The notes under the pieces were generated by a model. The model was given only the letters and a program-made list of their open reading frames with translations. It was not told the origin of the DNA and did not search any database. Both the position numbers and the translations under genes were made by a program. From positions 1 to 64,000 of the forward strand of contig CAJUKG010000010.1 in the NCBI GenBank assembly GCA_910586925.1: 64,000 bases of DNA, given 5' to 3'. Shown piece by piece: positions 59,101 through 64,000 of the stretch; within the stretch, counting starts at the first letter, position 1; the number at the start of each line of letters is the position of its first letter. Source of the DNA: an uncultured Christensenellaceae bacterium. GTDB taxonomy: Bacteria; Bacillota; Clostridia; Christensenellales; Pumilibacteraceae.

Positions 59101-61194
59101 CACGGACGCGCCGCCCGATTCAAGCTCGATATACGGTTCCGCCATGCCTTCGACCATGGTGGACGAAGCGAAGTACGGACGGGTGTTCGCCAAGCGGAAC
59201 ACGAGCTGTACCGCCGAGTTCTGCGAGCCTATGACCGCTTTTGTGTTGGTTTCGCTCGTCTGCGCATATATCGTCGCACAAACGTAAACCGCGCCGTTGG
59301 GTCTGATGTTAGTCGGTTTAATCGTTATCGAAGGCGCAACGCCCGACGCATAATCAGAACTCGTGTTGTACGAAATACTGTAATATTGCGAATATTGCGA
59401 ATACGCGGAAAGCGGGGTTATCGTGCGGAACCCGACTTTATCGTAATTCGTATCGAGATCGTCGAAAATGTCTTTCGCGTAAATGGTATACCCCGCCGTA
59501 TCGGTAGGTGCGATAGGCTTGGGAAGGAATACCGTTTTTATATGCGAACCGTCGGTGTAATTGGGATTGTAAATACTGCCGGGCGTACCCATATAGTTGC
59601 CGCCGACATTATTGGAAGTAGCATCGCCGTAACGGTATTCGTAAGATTTACCGCCCGAAGAATATGTGTGCGTCGAGGCATCCGCCTTCGGCGTGATCGC
59701 CCTGTCGTTGACTACGAGATAGAAAAGTATCGTACTCGTACCGCGCGTCGCCGTAGCACCGAAATCATCGCGCATTTTTACGTAAAGCGGAAGTTTGCCG
59801 TTTGTCGAGGCATAACCGTCGCCCGCACGCGGGTATTTTTTGATCTCCGTTATGCGAAGCGTGGACTTACTCTGCCAATTCCAGCTTAAATATGAACTCG
59901 CGGAAACAGTGCAACCCGAATTGAGCCACAAGCCCGCATTCGCGCTCGGCAAGGCGTCGAAATTGCCGCTCGTGCCATTGGAATAGAATACGTTATTGGT
60001 GTTGCCGCCCGAAATATTGGTGTAATCGGGGTCGTATGCGATCGTACTCGCCGCTATGTCTATATTGCGCGACGTGCCGCGATAGTAGTTCGCGGACGAG
60101 GCGTTCTGAATTGTCGTGCCGCCGTTTCTCGCCGTCGGACCTTGGTTGACCGAAACGACCTGAATTGTCGCCTTACCGTTGCCCGATTGGGTACCGTTAC
60201 TGCCACCGCCAGAAAGTCCCGATTTGATGTGACCGGAACCGCCGCCGCCGCCCGTTCTGCCGTCCGCACCCGAGCCGTTGGAGTCGCCGCCGCCACCGCC
60301 GCCGCCGTACCAGCCGCCACCGCCGCCGCCGCCTGCTTCGTAACCGCCCGAGTAGCTGGCACCGCCGTGACCGAAATAGCCGGCTTGACCTGTAACAGGA
60401 CGACAGTCGGAAGCACTTGCGCCTCTGCCTGCGCTACCGCCTTGGTTTGATTTGCCGCCGCTTGCCTGATATCCGCCGCCTGTAATATAACCGCCCGACG
60501 ACGAGCCGCCGTTATTGTTCGCGCCGCCGCCGTAACCGCCCTGACCGTAAGAACCGCCATGCGCGTTTGTGGTAGAACCGCCGCCGCCGCCCGCAACGAC
60601 AAGCACTTTCGCTTGGTTTGTCGTAGAGCTCAAAGCATCGAGAGTGCCCTGCGCAAGAGCCATATGCGTCGCGCCGCCGCCGCCGCCGCCGCCGTTTGCA
60701 CGGTCGACACTGCCGCCGCCGTTATAGCCGCCGCTTTTTGCGCCGCTCGAACCCGACGCTCCTTGCCCGCCGACATATATGTATATATACTCGCCCGAAG
60801 TGGAAGTGACGTTATATGTGGCATAGGTATAACCGCCTTTGCCGCCGAGACAGGAATTCACATAATACCCGCCCTGTGCGCCCCAGACTTGAAGCGTATA
60901 CTGACCGCGCGGCAGTTTAATTTGGTAATAGCCGCTCGTCTTAAACGAATAGTTTATAACGTCGCCGTTCTTCAGCGCACCCGGTGCAGTTTGGTCGTTC
61001 TGAAGATTGGAGTACGTCGTACTCGTCAAAGCGTCGCCACCGCCTACTTCGTCGCGGTCGACGATCGGCGATTCGACGTTGATGCACAACGCACACACGA
61101 TCGCCACCGCTATCGCGGTGAAGATCGAGGCGACAAGCACTATCACCCGTCGCAAGATATTCGTATTACCGGTTCCGTTCGTATGATTTTTCAT
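50122..61194 (-). CDS. Giant membrane-anchored surface protein with ALK-like glycine-rich domain
   Basis: 3690 residues. A signal/anchor helix (about 16-39) is followed by a glycine-rich domain (about 80-350). That domain opens with GYYQIKLPRGQYTLQVWGAQGG, strands and poly-Gly loops (GGGGGGG) in the manner of the eukaryotic ALK/LTK glycine-rich domain family. About 3200 residues then form some 12 Ig/cadherin-like units whose borders show an N-x-x-P motif (VNNSAPML, VNNAQPVF, LKNAAPSL, VENDIPEL, VDNIAPKL, VNTPPKY). Near the end come one membrane helix (3556-3580), a basic stop-transfer stretch (CKKRKMRR), a short acidic coil and a Pro/Gly/Asn-rich cytosolic tail. It is probably a very long adhesin or cell-contact protein. 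GAGGTGA precedes the ATG. No sortase motif is present. Confidence 0.88.
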   Translation of the reverse strand: MKNHTNGTGNTNILRRVIVLVASIFTAIAVAIVCALCINVESPIVDRDEVGGGDALTSTTYSNLQNDQTAPGALKNGDVINYSFKTSGYYQIKLPRGQYTLQVWGAQGGYYVNSCLGGKGGYTYATYNVTSTSGEYIYIYVGGQGASGSSGAKSGGYNGGGSVDRANGGGGGGGATHMALAQGTLDALSSTTNQAKVLVVAGGGGGSTTNAHGGSYGQGGYGGGANNNGGSSSGGYITGGGYQASGGKSNQGGSAGRGASASDCRPVTGQAGYFGHGGASYSGGYEAGGGGGGGWYGGGGGGGDSNGSGADGRTGGGGGSGHIKSGLSGGGSNGTQSGNGKATIQVVSVNQGPTARNGGTTIQNASSANYYRGTSRNIDIAASTIAYDPDYTNISGGNTNNVFYSNGTSGNFDALPSANAGLWLNSGCTVSASSYLSWNWQSKSTLRITEIKKYPRAGDGYASTNGKLPLYVKMRDDFGATATRGTSTILFYLVVNDRAITPKADASTHTYSSGGKSYEYRYGDATSNNVGGNYMGTPGSIYNPNYTDGSHIKTVFLPKPIAPTDTAGYTIYAKDIFDDLDTNYDKVGFRTITPLSAYSQYSQYYSISYNTSSDYASGVAPSITIKPTNIRPNGAVYVCATIYAQTSETNTKAVIGSQNSAVQLVFRLANTRPYFASSTMVEGMAEPYIELESGGASVTLDISTMIKDLDDGNSLNAYFAGDVKIPTNEYIQVDASNIEVPLRDKIGNTPSNYYNRTSVQDTGENISSKSGEGITATGFKKDLIAATGSSGAANAAVTYSFDSNKVIRFTPRASTQYMYGQSGRLGDFYIMVRVIDPSDVSDDGIWFPIAIRVTSAKPAETPTVANFTLDFNDTFVPGAPVTNDGVGSDARQNEPRRSIVLTPVSYVGSDGVVRGIGSPDDALNKYTSDKDADHALPFTIDPDTFIYSGEGNDKTRALNDIVMLDGTSIDNIINAYDTAAFYTVERIELYASKTVFSRLSMNKTQLESFGVREHGDCYAFYGLKITPKRSTNGEYFQFDVKVKDSHDAKNTVRVCIKVDNRAVQARRSSYQGMGDDSATFDYKINLANANRKSNDTKNVFMYNPSINAVAVNYYIERNDVLQITPYDLVYDFDVDCDNTVLNAMNAGSIKYNTNPVDEEFPSVAQFLNHQYNIPHTASPSAPATEATGVKLQNLSFTNLDNFRANAEQYAGYIAATAENKCVVAGGAEYMVPCIKIVGVSRTTSAVVQLRFTVTDGFSSTDCLVTIVVNNSAPMLNTEKNHPKENEEDKRIVEPYIMTTELGTKVRNSYMFTTREIAYDKDGDIPTFIAGSARIVAKIGDEYYDRLDYNEATGKFVGAADGKYILSEYAHAQFTKNEYGEDVVQVTALSSTEIFSVPIYLEVGVQDGFRAQPKWDNLHVLIHVNNAQPVFVTDSLTLKDTENDVYAWQIGYEDEAELRVARYIYNSEELYNANPKAAGASNIQYLFSDTDGRENAMLNPLKWSDNINGAVAALVKPVGEKPTDAMFASYPNAAILYTPTYVNDNSGNTHLSLRVIFYVRETDEHGNVVFTELGAADERVKTTQFWAIEIVDSGNSEEQYGPATIAISIKDNHHDVPVYNADKTVKSTGKSASLVLNFDYEYKSPGITVMHTYYRTDGNLEANTAIKTDDNGNTFYAVDYNGFATDKNYQFEGDIPTNQTTLQSATFADDFKYQYFVKTISRTVAGKEKVEVTYKCYPDASNAFYYRPIEIEAAGIGGGVTEVPISYIAMPKRASTSTDSQSVEHVTFANATAGPLDPKNNLVLSDSMYSTWGNNPQTLGYVFENLTLSDIDGNTWSGATLNNNPYITIGYKANTGSYVASDKTKYLNDKRYTISTSDDSTRLNRNPITSIVNGKSIYREDKYGLTFEKKPGGERARNRLKLTVALKTTAFNDNQLIGSAVEYAEVDIILKNAAPSLKYVDETEVVTPIDSGTDTMRLSMTTSDTQGKTLVLRDGNPVEDDNGNLVPTPTGDCYITYDDADKGDVMKFLMSSATATVDDKGNVVGGMSKDERDYITIDSNSGGQKSAAFKMYYDVSYGETVEVDGETISMDKYKEQYVPNPGYDKFFDVSPKDGRSSSIQFTPKAKTQLSFPEGTTTQQREDILAEYHLKEDKNGIYYPFRVLFFDEVNGSSLTEGFWFVTVLKVYIRNDELRINPKMFQNDKGVINTINVGGTYVPEYKFKLSRGADFFIDVSSLLLDNDIKLDGSSFSVSDANFTDEEKYTRDYLVMPTSFRKIDPTGELPITIGSAPEDSGMSESTIMFSADSAFKNPVSVMYTFSDSVRDNTMSVVFTVSYNNEAPTANSDTFGGSESISIVMRTGDSFTLYAADHSKFDSDVRGGFNSWKGNSGYVYNYVNGTPHERPDKNAAELATAFLYDSSGESSASKHLGGLIIGSDDAASTLRIVDYKTFSDINHVDLFSYSTGAMYLCEDGSVGRPMSVTVTAKAVVNTVYTVTLQDGLGVKVEININISVVSTAPTAKLNNLPAGLEVAYDDSHNVIPNTYEIALDYDETKEFDLGGDYGFMTDVDRDDEYHLSVYKGVDNTSFTINNPQGVSAISVESKTEQSVTSIVIKATDYMNRAGLYSSVTFRVADMHGAVSEFITIRVKIKPREVRTIATQDRDLSLELKSYAEYVKDGQPVTIDLVAAGSDAKLFSDSDVAAPSAKYDVNVYALLVKRGENNFEPIRHTSDDFDRDSCLLVSVEGSSIQPGYGEVATYVSRFFSVSLSADGKTLEFIPNSATISPEKNNAALANIQLYIELVKDYRDENDRPMDMKTAFANVSVANSALVAVAESPFNSGYPRVPSGEEGEMRLRESSFLRFTGTAGDSLTWNLYDTQDSELGLFYDYDLIRNPSTSGGLESINYVRAEFRGINETVKGKGDVLSVTPSGDGKSITIKINRKVFTGNPDPNGNEVSYTDVSVDIYCADTIGVRSGISNNKNLVKTTITVRVENDIPELKTVTDSSDILRLGYSLTYTDDTGYVLNATVERGSKLNVRIADIINDADVDMDKYVLLNTATETSLIMSDGNLMGSVDEMGNSSKVGKLKNGNGVTLFNIETSDTSNAYGLTTLDKIMFTCVSTLRGEVGTCQLRLRDSVRGAVTDILTINVTVDNIAPKLKPGIDTHITLMGLGKDATEEDVGNAVKTFSILDFIADDNGDNYRADDPQYAERTPTYAFIDSILVYDRHEEGEDAPIMYGPNLMHTDEEGNTEYTSDTLCYIDWKADNAQHQLFTVTQVAGLYGFQKVTLTIVDSGYEDGSAAGIQDGKVFELNLYITVADPLEDVADELEPISIAYGVTRTVTTEDLLGDKARGYTIKSITEVTDGGNPQLSVFAPGSTQALTSASGADIDEWRIYARTEGASVKLEVEFAAGSVSVKRILPITVSVNTPPKYKKDAGGEKTVYEYTVNMLTDPVNRTLKVYPEDWFEDTDKDDIMTFLTPVVTSQSVIVEALLDYDTAADGGRAFILLKFNRRGSSDISLKVSDSSGRSYDMTITVMCHDAPEQSWFESTISLIEANWMWFWIIVAAILLFIILLIVIIVVVCKKRKMRREIESLLNAEIELEEEMMRLGSGGSAPYQSFGYLPPMQQTVNDPGLMLGGSANNPTPNSLQLNAGSGSTPPPQQGNVPPAQPTAPNGGNPPPASPDGFNPDEF

Positions 61195-61220
61195 ACTTCA
61201 CCTCGTAAAAACAGTCGTTT

Positions 61221-61281
61221 GTTAACAATTTGTTCACATTTACGTGTGTATACAGGATAATGTTAACATATTGTTCATATT
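61221..61281. promoter_or_regulatory. Paired 20-bp direct repeats at the giant-gene promoter
   Basis: GTTAACA-WW-TTGTTCA-YATT occurs at 61221-61240 and 61262-61281 (17 of 20 identical), 41 bp apart, about four helical turns. The second copy covers the -10 and the spacer, the first the leader. Likely binding sites of an unknown regulator. Confidence 0.6.
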
Positions 61282-61288
61282 TTGTCAA
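61260..61288 (-). promoter_or_regulatory. Promoter of the giant surface-protein gene
   Basis: Minus-strand TTGACA (61283-61288), 17 bp, TAACAT (61260-61265). Confidence 0.65.
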
Positions 61289-61391
61289 TACTTTTTGCAT
61301 ATTTTTTGAAAAGTTATATGCGCTTAATAGTATAAATCGCGAGATAAACACGGCAAAACCGCGACTATATTATAAAACCGCAACAAACCGC

Positions 61392-61420
61392 TTGACAAAC
61401 CCGCCCCGTTACTGTATACT
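61392..61420 (+). promoter_or_regulatory. Promoter of tRNA-Leu
   Basis: TTGACA (61392-61397), 17 bp, TATACT (61415-61420), 19 nt before the tRNA. Confidence 0.85.
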
Positions 61421-61439
61421 CTATAATGTTGTTGCGCGT

Positions 61440-61524
61440 GCGGGGGTGGCGAAATTGGCAGACGCGCAGGTCTCAGAAGCCTGTGGGTAACACCGTACGA
61501 GTTCAAGTCTCGTCCTCCGCACCA
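61440..61524 (+). tRNA. tRNA-Leu (anticodon CAG)
   Basis: An 85-nt class II tRNA with a long variable arm. Acceptor GCGGGGG/CCTCCGC (one G-U), anticodon arm CAGGT-CTCAGAA-GCCTG, T arm ACGAG-TTCAAGT-CTCGT and encoded CCA. The anticodon CAG reads CUG. Confidence 0.95.
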
Positions 61525-61525
61525 T

Positions 61526-61562
61526 AAAACCGACAAGCACAAAAAATGCCTGTCGGTTTTTA
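61526..61562 (+). terminator. Terminator after tRNA-Leu
   Basis: AAAACCGACA (61526-61535) pairs with TGTCGGTTTT (61551-61560), T run to 61561. Confidence 0.85.
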
Positions 61563-61584
61563 TTATGAGAAAAGACAAAATAAA

Positions 61585-61634
61585 ATGAGATCTCTCCGCT
61601 CCGTTCGCTTGCGCTCACTGCGGTCGAGATGACA
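61585..61634. repeat. Dispersed repeat, ATGAGAT...GTCGAGATGACA half-element
   Basis: It starts ATGAGATCTCTCC and ends GTCGAGATGACA. The element at 36685-36716, read in reverse, shares ATGAGATTCTTC...ATGACA. This type of intergenic repeat is common in gut Clostridia genomes (from memory). Confidence 0.55.
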
Positions 61635-61655
61635 GGGTTATTTATGTTTATTATG

Positions 61656-61843
61656 CGGCACGTCGGGGACGCCGTGCCCTACAATGCGTTGCTTTTCTCT
61701 TTCGTATGCTGTAATTATACTATCGCGTCGTCCCTCGAAGGGGAGGCAAATTTAATGAATAATGAAAAACGGGCAACGCATTATTGCCGTAACGAATTTT
61801 CGGACATTATGTAGGGGACGCAGCCCACTGCGTCCCTCATGCG
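61656..61843. repeat. Palindromic repeats with CCCTACAAT/ATGTAGGGG
   Basis: GGCACG-N10-CGTGCC then CCCTACAAT at 61658-61685, and ATGTAGGGGACGCA with the hairpin GGGACGCA-gcccac-TGCGTCCC at 61809-61837. Same family as 22476-22560. With the previous element it fills the 329-bp gap after tRNA-Leu; no gene is seen there. Confidence 0.6.
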
Positions 61844-61853
61844 TCCCGCATTA

Positions 61854-62390
61854 TTATTTGTTTTGACACTTCATGGGTTTGAACTTACTGCCCATTTGCA
61901 CGGCGAGCAGGTTGCGCATTTCGTCTATACTGCCTTGCGTTATGGAATTTTTGTCTATTACGTGGCACTGCATTTTCGATATATACAGGAAGAAAAAATC
62001 TTTATCCTCCCGCGCTTTATACAAATACGGATACGTTGCTTTCGTTTGCGAGTAGTATTCGTCGCCTTTCTGTTGCGTCACGGTGATATGATCTTCGTCG
62101 AACGTATATATTTCTTCGGTCGTATCGCTTATGACCGACATCGACTCGGCGGACTTTTTTTGCGCAAGTTTGGATATTAGGTATACTATCGGCAGGAACA
62201 ACGCGCCTATGACCGTCATGGCTATGCCGTACGGCAAATCGCCTTCTTCCGTTTGCAATACTATCGAAACAACGCCGATCGTTATAAATATCGCAGAGAA
62301 CAGTATCGGCAGCCAAATAATGCGCTTGAAAGAATGTCTGAAAAGTGCCGCCGATTTCGCACCGTCGAGTTTCGTTCTGAATTCTATCAT
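61854..62390 (-). CDS. YcxB-like membrane protein
   Basis: 178 residues. A short N-terminus (MIEFRTKLDGAKSAALFRH), two membrane segments (about 28-48 and 56-76), and a soluble C-terminal domain with YTFDEDHITVTQQKGDEYYSQTKATYPYLYKAREDKDFFFLYISKMQCHVIDKNSI. That is the pattern of the YcxB-like family, whose function is unknown. The start at 62388-62390 has a strong AGGAGGTGA and overlaps the stop of the rubredoxin gene (TAATG), so the two are coupled. The longer upstream frame runs through the rubredoxin gene and is rejected. Confidence 0.8.
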   Translation of the reverse strand: MIEFRTKLDGAKSAALFRHSFKRIIWLPILFSAIFITIGVVSIVLQTEEGDLPYGIAMTVIGALFLPIVYLISKLAQKKSAESMSVISDTTEEIYTFDEDHITVTQQKGDEYYSQTKATYPYLYKAREDKDFFFLYISKMQCHVIDKNSITQGSIDEMRNLLAVQMGSKFKPMKCQNK

Positions 62391-63025
62391 TATTTCACCT
62401 CCTCGAAAAGTTCGGGACCGACGCCGCAAATCGGGCAAACGTAATCGGCGGGCAGTTCGTCGCCTTCGTATTCGTATCCGCACAGCGTACAACGGAATTT
62501 CTTTTTCGCGGTCGCGCTCTCGGCGTTCGCTCCGCCCTCGACGTATGTCGGCGCATTCTTCGGACTGCTGCCCTTTATCACTTTATGGTAGTAGTCGTAC
62601 GTCATTTGCTTTCTGTCGCCGAACGTGTCGCCCGCCGTCTTTTTGCCCAAGAACACTGTATGCGTAGGGGTTTCCATCGTGTCGATGACGTCGCAAACGA
62701 TATACCCGCACGAATCGGTTACGACGGGCAGTTTTCCACAAACGTCATACTTTATGCCTTTGAACTTATCGCCGTCCCGTCCCGACTTGAAACCGAGCGC
62801 GCCTATTATAGCGGGGTCGGAGTCCTCCGCAAGTATCGACACGGCGAACTTGCCGCTCTTTTTTATGCACTCGTTGCTGTAATTGTCGTGATGGATACTC
62901 ACCGCGAAAGTTTCGGGTTCGTTCGTCACCTGTATGGCGCAGTTCGCGATACAGCCTTGCGGCGTACCGTCGCGCCAAGTCGTAACGGCGTACACGCCGT
63001 AGGAAAGTTTCTGTTCGATGATCAT
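62390..63025 (-). CDS. Flavin reductase-rubredoxin fusion (high-molecular-weight rubredoxin type)
   Basis: 211 residues. Residues 1-150 or so form an FMN-binding flavin reductase-like split barrel (YGVYAVTTWRDGTPQGCIANCAIQVTNEP). The C-terminal 45 residues are a rubredoxin with both CxxCG pairs (CTLCGYEYEGDELPADYVCPICGVG). Proteins of this plan (Hrb) take electrons from NADH and pass them to flavodiiron proteins that remove O2 or NO in anaerobes. No flavodiiron gene is in the window. GGAGG precedes the ATG. It is coupled to the YcxB-like gene. Confidence 0.92.
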   Translation of the reverse strand: MIIEQKLSYGVYAVTTWRDGTPQGCIANCAIQVTNEPETFAVSIHHDNYSNECIKKSGKFAVSILAEDSDPAIIGALGFKSGRDGDKFKGIKYDVCGKLPVVTDSCGYIVCDVIDTMETPTHTVFLGKKTAGDTFGDRKQMTYDYYHKVIKGSSPKNAPTYVEGGANAESATAKKKFRCTLCGYEYEGDELPADYVCPICGVGPELFEEVK

Positions 63026-63055
63026 ATTAACCTCCGATTACCTGTTATTACCGTT

Positions 63056-63084
63056 ATTTTACCACCGCAAACGCGCTTCGTCAA
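63056..63084 (-). promoter_or_regulatory. Promoter of the flavin reductase-rubredoxin gene
   Basis: Minus-strand TTGACG (63079-63084), 17 bp, TAAAAT (63056-63061). Confidence 0.7.
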
Positions 63085-63148
63085 CGGTTTTGCGCAAAAT
63101 CAGCCCGCATAACGCAAAATTTATCGCCTTTCGCCGTTTATCTATTGC

Positions 63149-63177
63149 TTGACAACGCCGTGTGTATATTATATAAT
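63149..63177 (+). promoter_or_regulatory. Consensus promoter of the activase gene
   Basis: TTGACA (63149-63154), 17 bp, TATAAT (63172-63177), both perfect. Confidence 0.9.
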
Positions 63178-63229
63178 ATAGAATAGCGACGGGCGGCATC
63201 TGCCCGCCGCCGACATTAAGGAAAAAATC

Positions 63230-64000
63230 ATGTATCGAATCGGACTTGATATAGGGTCGACGACGATTAAAACCGCCGTACTCGACGATAACGACACGCT
63301 CGTACATTCGAGCTATCAGCGGCACAATTCCGATGTCCGCGCAACGCTCTATACCGTACTCAAAGATCTGCTTAAAGATTACGACGTATTCACCGTGACC
63401 GTCACAGGCTCGGGCGGTATTTCCGTTGCGGAATGGCTCGGCATACCGTTCGTGCAAGAAGTTATAGCGGGCGTGGAAGCGATCAAGCGGCTCATTCCCG
63501 AAACGGACGTCGCCATCGAGCTTGGCGGCGAGGACGCGAAGATCACCTACTTGAAAGGCAGTATCGACCAACGCATGAACGGAACCTGCGCGGGCGGCAC
63601 GGGCGCGTTCATCGACCAAATGGCTATACTTCTCAACACCGACGCGCAAGGCTTGAACGAGCTTGCCAAGGACGCGACGATCATACACCCCATCGCGTCG
63701 CGGTGCGGGGTTTTCGCGAAGTCGGATATTCAGCCGCTCATCAACGACGGCGCGAAAAAATCGGACATTGCGGCGTCCGTTTTTCAGTCTGTAGTCAATC
63801 AGACTATTTCGGGACTCGCCTGCGGCAAACCCATTCGCGGCAACGTCGCATTCCTCGGCGGACCGCTTCACTTTTTGAGCGAGCTGGGACACAGGTTCGT
63901 CGTCACGCTCAAACCCGAAAAAGCGATCTTTCCCGAGAACTCGCAGGTTTTCAACGCGATCGGTGCGGCGTACAAGTCCGAAAAACAATACACCGCCGCC
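63230..64000 (+). CDS. 2-hydroxyacyl-CoA dehydratase-type activase (BadF/BcrA family), 3' end outside the window
   Basis: The first 257 residues of an ASKHA-fold ATPase: the phosphate loop IGLDIGSTTIK near 4, TVTGSGG near 60, AIELGGEDAKI near 99, the cluster-binding NGTCAGGTGAFIDQM near 118, a second Cys in ASRCGVFAKSD near 156, and FLGGPLHF near 206. The two Cys form an intersubunit [4Fe-4S] that is shot at low potential, with ATP, into a dehydratase or reductase. AAGGA precedes the ATG. Family members may be about 260-residue activators or the start of a 1400-residue fusion; here the frame remains open at the window end, with no stop by residue 257. Confidence 0.9.
   Translation, partial: MYRIGLDIGSTTIKTAVLDDNDTLVHSSYQRHNSDVRATLYTVLKDLLKDYDVFTVTVTGSGGISVAEWLGIPFVQEVIAGVEAIKRLIPETDVAIELGGEDAKITYLKGSIDQRMNGTCAGGTGAFIDQMAILLNTDAQGLNELAKDATIIHPIASRCGVFAKSDIQPLINDGAKKSDIAASVFQSVVNQTISGLACGKPIRGNVAFLGGPLHFLSELGHRFVVTLKPEKAIFPENSQVFNAIGAAYKSEKQYTAA

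Noticed and set aside
50215..59889. A 3,224-codon open frame on the plus strand opposite the giant surface-protein gene
   Set aside because: It mirrors the codon pattern of the real gene, is Arg/Val/Ile-rich without domains, signals or a ribosome site, and all signals (promoter, terminator, membrane helices) fit the minus strand.
60140..60760. GC-rich repetitive stretch of CCGCCG words
   Set aside because: It encodes the polyglycine loops of the giant protein's glycine-rich domain and is not a separate repeat element.

Overview
The window looks like a chromosomal piece of a strictly anaerobic, Gram-positive-type bacterium, probably an uncultured gut Clostridia/Christensenellales-like member of the Bacillota. 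The grounds are class 1B dihydroorotate dehydrogenase (PyrD plus PyrK), SepF, RqcH, LL-diaminopimelate aminotransferase, a trimeric [FeFe] hydrogenase, a flavin reductase-rubredoxin, a 2-hydroxyacyl-CoA dehydratase-type activase, and rigid TTGACA-17-TATAAT promoters. The species placement is inference. There is no rRNA, CRISPR array, transposase or integrase.

Layout. 1-2.9 kb: 3' end of tRNA-Ala(GGC), then an AT-rich accessory segment (a hypothetical gene, an endonuclease/exonuclease/phosphatase-fold protein, a NYN/PIN-like protein, a GNAT) with a second copy of the tRNA 3' end. 3.1-6.9 kb: Fe-ADH/ALDH pair, a PnuC-like transporter with an unexplained structured leader, tRNA-Glu. 7-12.3 kb: tig-clpP-clpX and divergent rqcH. 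12.4-22.4 kb: a TrmH-type methylase, two small membrane proteins, and a long minus-strand operon yggS-sepF-lspA-rluD-like-pyrB-pyrC-pyrF-pyrK-pyrD-pyrE. 22.6-24.5 kb: a leucine-rich-repeat membrane protein divergent from a small HTH regulator with two matching operators. 24.6-28.8 kb: hydC-hydB-hydA. 29-33.4 kb: two cell-envelope proteins, a likely 6S RNA, a TPR protein. 33.5-50 kb: dapL, pyrG, a zinc-ribbon/TIR/LRR protein, then a minus-strand operon pgcA-glnA-like-ANTAR-purF-carA-carB. carB is fused in frame to dapF. 50.1-61.2 kb: one 3,690-residue surface protein. 61.4-64 kb: tRNA-Leu, repeats, YcxB-like protein, flavin reductase-rubredoxin, and the start of a CoA-dehydratase activase.

How it works together. 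carA, carB, pyrB, pyrC, pyrD/K, pyrE, pyrF and pyrG cover the route from glutamine and bicarbonate to UMP and from UTP to CTP, missing only UMP/UDP kinases. The glnA-like gene, purF, carA/carB and pyrG all make or use glutamine nitrogen, and an ANTAR antiterminator lies among the first of them. dapL and the dapF domain supply two consecutive steps to meso-diaminopimelate for cell wall and lysine. The hydrogenase, rubredoxin fusion and activase indicate fermentative redox metabolism.

Most notable: the CarB-DapF fusion, the TIR-LRR protein with a candidate NADase glutamate, the giant protein with an ALK-like glycine-rich domain, the paired HTH operators, the attenuator-like leader with a coupled peptide before pgcA, and the orphan leader RNA before pnuC.
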